Source of the DNA: Armigeres subalbatus
Lineage: Eukaryota; Arthropoda; Insecta; Diptera; Culicidae
DNA length: 64,000 nt
NCBI RefSeq assembly: GCF_024139115.2
Contig: NC_085141.1
Location: 30,395,242 to 30,459,241 of the forward strand
Reading direction: 5' to 3'
In this document: positions 56,739-64,000 of the stretch, one piece after another
Layout: each line of letters begins with the position of its first letter
Position numbering within the stretch: the stretch's first letter is position 1
Made by a program: the position numbers and the translations under genes
Notes under the pieces: model-generated
The model's input: only the letters and a program-made list of their open reading frames with translations
Told to the model about the DNA's origin: nothing
Databases searched by the model: none

Positions 56739-56801
56739 TGTTAGATAAACTTTTTGCTGGGGACTTTTGTCTGTTCTTATCGTGACCTCAGGGTCGTTTT
56801 C
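56739..56801 (-). repeat. LTR end of element C (3' side)
   Basis: TGTTAGATAAACTTTTTGCT and the following ~40 bp match 62265-62325. This should be the inner or outer edge of the second LTR of element C. The match stops at ~56801, so the rest of this LTR is lost or interrupted by other DNA. Confidence 0.6.
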
Positions 56802-57071
56802 CATTTTTTATTTTAGGTTTTTTTTTGTAGTTTAATTTGATTCTAAGTCCATTACTTTCAATATCATTTTTGGTTTTAATATTTTAGAGCAATAGTAGGT
56901 AATAGTTTTTGTAAATAGTAAGCAGAATTTTATGAATAATTTATTATGTATAGCAAATTTAGGTAAATTTCTAATATAAGCAATTTGGCAGGATACATTC
57001 ATCCCCCACTCGAGTAAAAAATTTTTTTTTTTTTTTGATTGAGGGTAGTCAAAGTCAAGAAATCTGTCCTA

Positions 57072-57185
57072 GTAGCTCTCTTTGCAATTAGAGTTAGATT
57101 GATTTGGCGAATTGATTTTTCCGTTCCAACGAGAGGAGCTCTTTTCCGCAAAATCACTTAACTCTCATTGATAGAGTCTGGCTAT
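57072..57185 (+). ncRNA. 114-nt structured unit 1
   Basis: Closing stem GTAGC/GCTAT (outer pair G.U). CTCTC lies just inside. A long stem (GAGTTA... with ...TAACTC, then GATTTGGCG/CGCAAAATC) follows, and an apical stem GTTC/GAGC has a GAGAG-containing loop. It is exactly as long as units 2, 3, 4 and 6, although separated from them by ~1.4 kb. Confidence 0.5.
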
Positions 57186-57239
57186 TAGAATAGAATGGAC
57201 CACGACAGCTCTCTTGGAGGGACAAACGAAGTTCGTTTT

Positions 57240-57744
57240 GGTGGCCGCAGTAAAAACCGCGTGTGCCTACGTGTGATCTGTGAAACGGGAGCTCTGAAGT
57301 GTCAACAGACGCGTGCAGCAGAAGTTCTTGAAAAAAAAGCGAATTCGCCGGAGGGCAACGCCATTACTTAGCCCGGCCGAAAGTGGTGAACAGTGCAGTT
57401 GGTGAGCGTGCTTGCCCCGCGCCAAAAGCAGTCACCCATCGGAAAACGCGTGGCTTGTGATTGAGTGAACCGTTTTGGCCCTGTTGCCGCCGCCCGAAAA
57501 AGCCCGTTGCAGTGTCATCGGAGGAAGTTAGCGGCGATCCGACCCGAATCCCTCGCGTCTCGAGTGCCCTGAGCCACGAATCCATCGGATTCCAAGAAAG
57601 CCCATCATCCAAAGCGCCGGAGTGTCCGAAGATCCGGCTGACCAACCCACCCATGATCCAGGATGAGGGAAGGTCTAAGCTCCCTACCACCGTCGGGATC
57701 AATCCTGCGCCATCCCGAGCATCGTCACCAAGAAGTGGTAAACG
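57240..57744 (+). other. Possible spliced leader exon upstream of the structured array
   Basis: GC-rich, non-repetitive DNA ends at a donor AACG|GTATGT (GT at 57745). A strong polypyrimidine-CAG acceptor at 58510-58524 opens 26 nt before unit 2. A plus-strand transcript could therefore join this exon to the array. An open frame 57461-57790 (109 codons, Ser/Pro-rich) crosses the donor and has no domain. TGGTGGCCGCAG at its left edge could instead be a PBS of a plus-strand LTR element. Confidence 0.35.
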
Positions 57745-57894
57745 GTATGTGATCGATTCCATAATTTCCCTTCCCTATGAAACGATATGATTCAATTCAG
57801 TAATATGATTTAATTTGAATATAAAATGTAATTTAAACTACGTGAATATTAGTCGCCCATCATTTTATAGATCATTTCCATTGTTTTTGTATTA

Positions 57895-58004
57895 GGGAAA
57901 TCTTTCCGCTCATCCGCCCAATTTCTCCCGAAGAGCTTCCGGAAAAATGACCCTGAGGTCTGAGGGTGAGACAAAAGAGTCCCCCAGAAAAAGTATTTCT
58001 AACA
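57895..58004 (+). repeat. Reversed LTR fragment related to element C
   Basis: The minus strand here (GAGCTCTTCGGGAGAAATT-like) corresponds, block by block, to the plus strand at 62265-62370. It ends TTTCTAACA at 58004. It is therefore an LTR piece in the opposite orientation to element C. Confidence 0.5.
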
Positions 58005-58022
58005 ATTTAAATTTTATTATTA

Positions 58023-58449
58023 TCTATATAATAAAAATGAAATGGTCTGTGTTCGTATCCGCATAACTCGAAAACGGCTGGATGGATTTTCGTCATTCCT
58101 TCAGCAGATATGTTCATTAACGTTTCGGACGGGTTTATATGATAGGGGGGAAGACGGCTTTGGCAGGTTTTGTTCTATTATTGGCAGGGGGGTTTTTGTC
58201 GACCAAATTTTATGAAATTTGGCCACAATATTCTTTGATATGCAAAGCATATTTAGGCCAAATTTGAGCCCAGTCAGTCATAAAAACCGCTGCCAATAAT
58301 AGAACAAAACCTGCCAAAGCCGTCATTCCCCCTATTTCCTCATGCAAAAATCACGAGTAGGGTTGAGTAAATCGTGAAAAATTGCATGGGCCAGTTCACA
58401 ACGCGCATTTTCGCCTACTATGCAGGACAGCGTCTGCCGGGTCGACTAG
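58023..58449 (+). mobile_element. Helitron-like non-autonomous element
   Basis: Begins TCTATATAATAAAAATGAAA and ends GTCTGCCGGGTCGACTAG followed by T: the TC...CTAG ends with A/T flanks of insect Helitrons. There are no terminal inverted repeats and no target duplication, as expected. A MITE is nested inside. Confidence 0.7.
58145..58332. mobile_element. MITE nested in the Helitron
   Basis: Arms of ~45 bp containing GGCTTTGGCAGGTTTTGTTC and its mirror, flanked by TA (58143-58144 and 58333-58334). The centre holds TTTGGCC/GGCCAAA and ATGCAAAGCAT. Confidence 0.8.
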
Positions 58450-58550
58450 TCTTATATTATATTATAATATTAATAACAACCCTCCACTCCGGTTAAAAAA
58501 ACATTAATATTTTTTTTCTTTCAGGGAAGCAGATAGGCTTTTCTGTTCCG

Positions 58551-58664
58551 GTGGCTCTCTTTTGATTGAGTGATGAACTGATTTGGTGGAATGATTTGTC
58601 CGTTCGAATGAGAGGGGCTCTTTTCCACGAAATCACCGGCCACTTAATCATAGAGTCTGGCCAC
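58551..58664 (+). ncRNA. 114-nt structured unit 2
   Basis: Closing stem GTGGC/GCCAC differs from unit 3 by a compensated A-T to G-C change. The long stem pairs GATTGAGTG with CACTTAATC (one G.U) and TGATTTGGTGGAA with TTCCACGAAATCA. The apical stem GTTC/GGGC uses two G.U pairs, which favours the plus strand as the RNA. Confidence 0.55.
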
Positions 58665-58692
58665 AAAAACAAAAAGGGCGTACTTGGACATG

Positions 58693-58806
58693 GTAGCTCT
58701 CTTTTTACTGAATGGTAAATCGATTTTGCGGAATGATTTGTCCGTTCTTATGAGAGGAACTCTTTCCCGCAAAATCACAAACCATTCAGCAGTAGAGTCT
58801 GGCTAC
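58693..58806 (+). ncRNA. 114-nt structured unit 3
   Basis: Closing stem GTAGC/GCTAC. Long stem CTGAATGGT/ACCATTCAG then GATTTTGCGG/CCGCAAAATC, separated by a small internal loop. Apical stem GTTC/GAAC. It begins 29 nt after unit 2. Confidence 0.55.
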
Positions 58807-58833
58807 CTGAATGGAATACGTAGTCGGGAGGCG

Positions 58834-58947
58834 GTAACTCTCTTTTTACTGAGGGGTGAAGGGATTTGGCGGAATGATTTGTCCGTTCTTATGAGAGGAA
58901 CTCTTTTCCGCGAAATTACACACCATTCCGTAATAGAGTCGGGTTAC
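58834..58947 (+). ncRNA. 114-nt structured unit 4
   Basis: Closing stem GTAAC/GTTAC, a compensated G-C to A-T change relative to unit 3. The long stem is less perfect in its outer part (GAGGGGTG with CACCATTC) but keeps GGATTTGGCGGAA/TTCCGCGAAATT. It begins 28 nt after unit 3. Confidence 0.5.
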
Positions 58948-58994
58948 TTAATTGGAAAGGATAATGGGTTCTACACCAAGTAGGTTCTACACCA

Positions 58995-59053
58995 AGATGA
59001 GAGGAGCTCTTTTCCACCAGATCACAAACCGTTTAATTATAGAGTCTGGCTAC
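58995..59053 (+). ncRNA. Structured unit 5, 3' half only
   Basis: Contains the loop (ATGAGAGGAGCTC), the 3' strand of the long stem and AGAGTCTGGCTAC. The 5' half is replaced by a tandem 17-bp duplication of GGTTCTACACCAAG, so it cannot fold like the others. Confidence 0.5.
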
Positions 59054-59089
59054 GAAAGGAATGGGTCTTGGTCAGGAGTTCTCGCTGTT

Positions 59090-59203
59090 GCAGCTCTCTT
59101 TTGGTTACGAGTTGACTAGATTTAATGGAATGATTTGTCCGTTCTTATGAGAGGAACTCTTTTCCATCAGATCACTCAACTCTTAACCATAGAGTCTGGC
59201 TGC
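59090..59203 (+). ncRNA. 114-nt structured unit 6
   Basis: Closing stem GCAGC/GCTGC, a third compensated change (T-A to C-G). The long stem GGTTACGAGTTGA pairs with TCAACTCTTAACC, and ATGGAA with TTCCAT. Apical stem GTTC/GAAC. It begins 37 nt after unit 5. Confidence 0.55.
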
Positions 59204-59972
59204 TCAGCTAGTGAATGAAATGAATCAAAATAACATGCATCACCGGGGTTGAATCATGGCCTTCCGGCAGAAGGGTTCGTCAGAAAAAAACAGCTCCAAC
59301 CTCTCGAAATCAAATCTTTAGAAATATTAAGCTTTTGTTTACTTGTTGATACTTTTATTGTAAATTTAACTTAAGCTAAGAAGAGAGAAATAAGTATTCT
59401 AGAAACCTCTTCATTTTATTTAGTCATCATCGAAGTGAAATTCGAGATTAAAGAAAAAATCATTCATTCCCCCACCTTTCATACAATTTTCTTTCACTCC
59501 TTCCATTCACACGGTTGTCTGGTCAAAAAACATCTTGCCAAGAACAACACATTCACGTGCACACAAACCAGTTATCGACTATTAATAATTCTAGGGCCCT
59601 TATAATAAATTTGAGAAGGTCTAGCGTTCTCGCTAGACCCACTCGATCGTAGGTATCATTCAATAGACGAAATTTACCACCTGGGAGACGTTACTATTTT
59701 AGTAAACAATCGCCTCAAATGTGACACTGGCAGAGCCAGAGATTGTCAATAAAGAAGAAAACGAGATGAATGAGAGGAAGAAACAGCATATGTTGTGTAT
59801 CAGGAGGAAACAACCATTGAAACTCTGACGACGACGAGAACCGAGAAGCATGAATGATGTATGTTAATTTGTTCCATTTGTTTTTCTCCGGTGAGAGGCA
59901 ATTTACCGAATTTTCAATAGTCCATCTAGGGGAATTGGGTTGAAACGGATGTTCCAATCGGCAGATTCTACA
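59204..59972. other. Interval between the array and the integrase tail
   Basis: No gene is recognised. The minus-strand frame 59957-59715 follows the integrase stop and has no domain. TCTAGCGTTCTCGCTAGA (59623-59640) is a perfect short hairpin. Confidence 0.4.
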
Positions 59973-60230
59973 CTACCCTGGTTTCAGGTGAACGGCTGGC
60001 CAGAAGTTTTTCCCGCTTAGGTCCTTCAGCTCATAGGAGGACGAGCCGATTTTAGCCTTCACCCGGCAGGGTAGATATTGCCGGCCAAGTTTGGCATTGT
60101 AATTTTCGACGGACGAGGACTGCTTCATGTTCTTCCGGTAGACTAACTGTCCTACCGCAAAGGACTTGGCGTACGTACGGTTACGCAGATTATAACGGCT
60201 TCGGGACACGTCGTGGGATTTTTCGAGATT
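59973..60230 (-). pseudogene. Integrase C-terminal domain, element C
   Basis: RYNLRNRTYAKSFAVGQLVY, then AKLGRQYLPCRVKAKIG and YELKDLSGKNFWPAVHLKP are the C-terminal half of a gypsy-type (Osvaldo/Ulysses-like, recall) integrase. Everything from protease to the integrase core is missing. The deletion junction with gag is near 60230-60240. Confidence 0.75.
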
Positions 60231-60231
60231 T

Positions 60232-61206
60232 TTACGAACGTTTGCGTCTTTCCGTTTTCTCTTCCGCGGATAATTCGTCTCCGTGACGAGATAGACGGTG
60301 GTCAGACCCCTGCTCCGATAGCTCTTGTCCGTGGGGACCAGTGGCTCCGCCCTGGGAACCCTTCTGTTGCTGGTTCGATTGCGAGAAGGAGTGACCAGGT
60401 TGGGACGCCGGCTGGGACGAGCGTCGCTTGCTCGCTTGATTCTCCTGTTTCGGTTTGGTAGTCTCAGAGTTTTCTACCGCATTCACCGACTTCTCCGGTC
60501 CAGAGACCTTATTATACACGGAGAAGTTGACGGCGTCTATCTTCTGACCGGCGGACACCAGTGTCTGGAGGTCGGCGATAGGAAGGAAATTCAGCTGTTT
60601 CTTATAATCGATCCGCACATTCTGCATCAGAATCTGGACCTTTTCATGTTCCGGAATGGGAACACTCATTGTTCCGAACAGTTCCTCCATACTGTGGTAG
60701 TACTGGAGAAACGTTTCATTCCGCAACTGGTGACGCTGATAAACCTTCATTTTTATCATGGTATCTAGATCGGGGTGCATGAATGTCCTCCTGAGCTCTA
60801 GAATCAGGTGCTGCCAATTCAACAAGCGACCGGTGGCCCGCATGGTCATATACCACTGCAAGGCGGGTCCCTTAAAAAGGTGAATCGCTGAATCGAATAG
60901 CTCGACTTCTGAGACATGCTTAGATACGGCCATGGCATGAACCATTCCAAGGAACTGGTTCAACTTCAATCCTTGATCCTCGCCATCGTATTTGGAAAAT
61001 GTCCATTTGGACACTTGGATTACCCGACAGCGTTGCGCGAGAGATGGGTAGGCATAAGGAAATGAAGTTGAGGGAGCAGTTCCCGTCCATGGATTGGTCG
61101 ATTGAGTATTTCTCAAAGTCGGATTCTGAGACCACGAAGGGTTCGTACAGGCACTGCTCAGTGCCGGATATCCGAGCCAGGGATTGAAACTCGGCGTGCT
61201 ATTCAC
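60232..61206 (-). CDS. gag: Gag capsid region, element C
   Basis: The 324-codon frame has a Pro/Ser-rich start, then a capsid-type domain: WTFSKYDGEDQGLKLNQFLG, FDSAIHLFKGPALQWYM, LILELRRTFMHPDLDT, FLQYYHSMEELFGTM and KVQILMQNVR. The C-terminus is Gln/Ser-rich and basic. No zinc knuckle is present before the deletion junction. It continues upstream in different registers (61446-62153). Confidence 0.75.
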   Translation of the reverse strand: MNSTPSFNPWLGYPALSSACTNPSWSQNPTLRNTQSTNPWTGTAPSTSFPYAYPSLAQRCRVIQVSKWTFSKYDGEDQGLKLNQFLGMVHAMAVSKHVSEVELFDSAIHLFKGPALQWYMTMRATGRLLNWQHLILELRRTFMHPDLDTMIKMKVYQRHQLRNETFLQYYHSMEELFGTMSVPIPEHEKVQILMQNVRIDYKKQLNFLPIADLQTLVSAGQKIDAVNFSVYNKVSGPEKSVNAVENSETTKPKQENQASKRRSSQPASQPGHSFSQSNQQQKGSQGGATGPHGQELSEQGSDHRLSRHGDELSAEEKTERRKRS

Positions 61207-61445
61207 AGCCGATTGGACTGATCATGATATTGAAACCGGCGCCATACTTATGGCTGGATTTCCGAGCCACGAACTAGTAGCGGAGGAGCTACTGAAAGGC
61301 TGAATACTCGAAGCCTTCTGAAGGTGGTCCTGCCACGAGGTATAACACTGAGGCAGTGATGACGAATAGCTCTGAGGAAGCGAGTATGTGACACTGGTAC
61401 CCGGTCTGAGTGAGAAGCCACCGTATGGGCTTGTGTATTCGTAGA

Positions 61446-62153
61446 CTAGGCGGAACTGTAAGCATAATGCCCGGTAGATGGCACCGATTTACCGGAGTGC
61501 GAAACGCTGGTATTGTTCAAGTCCTCAGAGACTTGAAGATGAGCTGAATAGGGAGTGAACGGAGGTTTAATCATCGGAATACTAGGTACTCCGGGCTGTA
61601 CATTCGATATATTCGGCTGGGTTCCACTCGGAACGTCGGATATATACAATACAGACCTCTCATCCCGTTGCTTATCTCTCCTATCCAGCTCTGCTTCAAG
61701 CTCTTTAATCCTCGCCATCAACGAGTTCACACATACGGCACCTTCAAGTTGGGAACTCGCAGAATTACTTTCTGCCGGCACGGTTCCCTTAGGAATAGCC
61801 CCGGTACCAATCACTGGAGTGGGCAAAACAGGAGGTGCAGCAAAACCCTCTGCACTAAACATATCCACCAACTAATGGTCCTCCGAATCTTCCCTGTTTC
61901 CCACTCTTTGTTCCTCAGAACCCCCATAAAAGTTGTTTAATAAAAGTTTCACCACGTCTATCAACATCGCTTTTAAAAAGTTTTCCGCTTCTCCCAATTC
62001 CCTAGCATTGTTAACTAGAAGGACAATTCGGTGGCCAAAATGCAGCAACCTTGCTTGCCCTCTCACCTTGAGAATCTTATCATTCTCCTTCAGACCTTCT
62101 ACGATCTCGTCAAAATTCCGTCGGCAAAACTGAATTGTTTTCTCCCAATCCAC
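61446..62153 (-). pseudogene. Gag N-terminal region, element C
   Basis: The frame 62153-61872 starts MDWEKTIQFCRRNFDEIVEG and is a mostly helical, charged N-terminal domain. The overlapping frame 61871-61446 contains a short coiled-coil stretch, LMARIKELEAELDRRDKQRD. The shifts between them (~61872) and before 61206 suggest a decayed or mis-assembled single gag. Confidence 0.6.
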
Positions 62154-62264
62154 ATCAAGTGCTACCTCGATCGTTTTCTGCCACTTTAGGGTTAAAGTGG
62201 AAACCTTTTCTTTTAATTTTCTTTTGCGTTGAGCGCCAATTGTTAGAAATTCTTGGGCGCCAAT

Positions 62265-63300
62265 TGTTAGATAAACTTTTTGCTGGGGACTTTCGTGACC
62301 TTATCGTGACCGCAGGGTCGTTTTCTGGTAGCTCTTTGGGAGAAATTGGGGGGTTTTCAGGCAGAAATACTTCCCTTAGGAAAATATGCCAAGGTGAAAT
62401 TATCTAAAATAAACAATTTTACTCGGAGAAAGAACTATCATTATTTGCTACAACTAAGGTAATCTGATTTTACATTTTATAGTTATATTCAAGTTATTCT
62501 CATGATGTTATTAACATTCTCTTTGAAATGGAAAATAGGAATTTGCTCACATACCATATCAGCACCTTGGTTTACGCTGGTCAATGCGATTTCGGCATGT
62601 TGACACACAAGGCCGACGGGGATTGGCCTCTTCATCCTTCGGCAGTTTGGATTCGGCGAACTCGTTCTCCAACGGATGGTCTTGGATACCCGGGTTCGTT
62701 CGTCGGTCCGAATAGTAGGAACTTCTGGTCGGATCGTCACGCTCTAATCACACCTCCCTCGGATAGCTCTTTCGGTTGTGATCTTCCCTTCAGCTTATTG
62801 TAGTTGTGCAGCACGTCCGTAATACCGCTGGATTCAGTAAGCTTTTGATCGGGTCACTCTTCTAGCGAATTCACATTCACAAAATGGCTTCCACCCGCTG
62901 CCGAAACAAAGGAATATGGTTCTCCGTAAATGGGCACGGTATCACCTCTGTAAAATGGCCTCGTTCCGTGCCAAGACTGCACTAAACGACAACGGTGATC
63001 GCCGAACCGGGCCACTCCGGTAGAAACTGGGCGCAAAAGGTTCACTCGATGATAATCGGCACACTTGTCTCTTGTCGGCACGCTGATGGTATCTTTCACT
63101 TTTAGACCCGAATGCAGTTTATCTCGCGGCGGGCTGATCAAGCACTTTTTTTTTCGGCGGTTTCTATACGGATAGAAAAGAACGAGAGAAACGTTTAGGT
63201 GAAAAACGCGGACTACCCTCCGGTTATGATGGTGGTACACCTAATAGAAAGCGATCCAACAATGACAACAGCTTTTTATAGGGTCCGGCGTCGGCCGTCG
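62265..63300 (-). repeat. 5' LTR region of element C with TATA box
   Basis: The inner edge TGTTAGATAAAC at 62265 abuts a PBS-like TGGCGCCCAAGAA on the minus strand (62262-62250), typical of lysine-tRNA-primed elements. A small duplication repeats GCGCCAATTGTTAG just inside. A minus-strand TATAAAAAGC at 63280-63271 would serve as U3 promoter. The outer end could not be fixed, and frames here (for example 63240-62854) are not recognised. Confidence 0.5.
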
Positions 63301-63431
63301 AACGCAACTCACCGACTTGTCACGTCAGTGGTATACTGTGGCTGGCGAGTGAGGATTAGGGATGTGCAAGGAGGAGGAAAGGAAATTTTTTGAACCCTTT
63401 TTTTATTCATTCCAATTCAATCAATTTTTTT

Positions 63432-63825
63432 GCCTTTCTCGTACAACAAAGTTGTACCGAAAGGCTATCATTTCACTCCGCAAACGAACTTTTTATAGAA
63501 GCCTCTGAGACCCATAGTATTATATACCAATCGACTCAGCTCGACGAGCTGAGCACATGTCTGTCTGTCCGTGTGTATGTATGTGTGTATGTGTGTGTGT
63601 ATGTGTGTGCACAAAAGCTATAAAAAACATTAGACAACTTTTCGTATAGTAAACCTTAACCGATTTTCTCGCAACAAGTTTCATTCGGCAGGGGACAAAG
63701 CCTTGTTGATCACTATTGAATTTTATAACGATCGGTCATTGCGTTTAAAAGTTATGAAGAAAATAGTACATCGGACCATTTAAACCCCATATAAGGTTGG
63801 TGTCTTAACTAAATGTGAGAAAGGC
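63432..63825. mobile_element. Common mosquito repeat with GCCTTTCTC...GAGAAAGGC ends
   Basis: GCCTTTCTC (63432-63440) and GAGAAAGGC (63817-63825) are perfect inverted ends. The palindrome GTACAACAAAGTTGTAC lies next to the left end, and a (TG)n/(TATG)n microsatellite at ~63570-63610. I recall this TTTCTCGTACAACAAAGTTG type as abundant in culicids. No coding sequence. Confidence 0.7.
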
Positions 63826-64000
63826 ACCACCAACGCTAGGTGGATTAATCTGGGTTTTTGTTTATTATTTCACATTACCTACACGGACATTTGGAAGTAC
63901 TCATTTAATGGGTATCAGGTACCCATTTTTTCGAAAGGTTCTGGAATGTCAAAAAATGGGCATTTTTCTGATGACACAAATTGAATATTTTTATCCCATT

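Noticed and set aside
57364..57762. 132-codon minus-strand protein
   Set aside because: GC-rich shadow of the plus-strand leader; no domain, and it overlaps the donor site.
58551..59203. Hammerhead ribozyme in the structured units
   Set aside because: Unit 2 shows CTGAT and CGAAAT that recall the core, but other units lack both, and the strict CUGANGA...GAAA core is absent.
37257..59203. CRISPR-like array
   Set aside because: Spaced repeats exist, but the genome is eukaryotic and the units are 99-561 bp or structured 114-mers, unlike CRISPR repeats.

Overview
The window looks like a culicine mosquito chromosome, most likely Aedes. The evidence is its dense, nested mosaic of transposable elements of kinds familiar from Aedes: tRNA-derived SINEs with A/B boxes, CR1-like and RTE-like non-LTR elements, Ty3/gypsy LTR elements, and many short TIR elements with TA, TAA or 8-bp target duplications. 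There are no bacterial features. Species is an inference and no name was confirmed by search.

Layout. 1-6735: a minus-strand Ty3/gypsy element with a 5' LTR, leader, gag-protease and pol, cut at its 3' end by an AT-rich insertion. It carries two intron-like interruptions. 6736-12187: gene-free, with MITEs and an RTE-like RT fragment. 12188-15717: a CR1-like non-LTR element lying between 38-bp inverted repeats of a DNA transposon. 16030-16640: RTE-like debris. 17090-20950: the one convincing host gene, a small Ser-rich protein whose reading frame continues 83 codons past an in-frame TGA and is followed by a long AT-rich 3' region. 21295-21415: a possible promoter plus first exon. 22372-27214: hAT-like, Harbinger-like and fold-back elements. 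27398-28580: a SINE remnant running into a ~980-bp octamer microsatellite. 31615-36062: non-LTR fragments, a hAT-like element and a SINE. 37251-40037: a 2.8-kb SINE/satellite complex arranged three units forward and three reversed. 41468-47714: nested MITEs, a long hairpin, SINEs, and a retroposon with 99-bp 5' monomers. 50567-56538: a very young LTR element with apparently identical LTRs but many frame breaks. 56739-63300: a partly deleted LTR element (gag and integrase tail only), with a plus-strand region between its remnants. That region holds five 114-nt units whose stems covary, the strongest candidate here for an undescribed structured RNA. 63432-63825: a common mosquito repeat.

How it works together: nearly all coding potential belongs to selfish elements. 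The single host gene at 17.7 kb sits in a ~4-kb interval with no recognisable transposon. Most other open frames are products of repeats (for example the KDKKTKRQ frames of the octamer array and the two-strand frames of the 99-bp array) and are not reported as genes.
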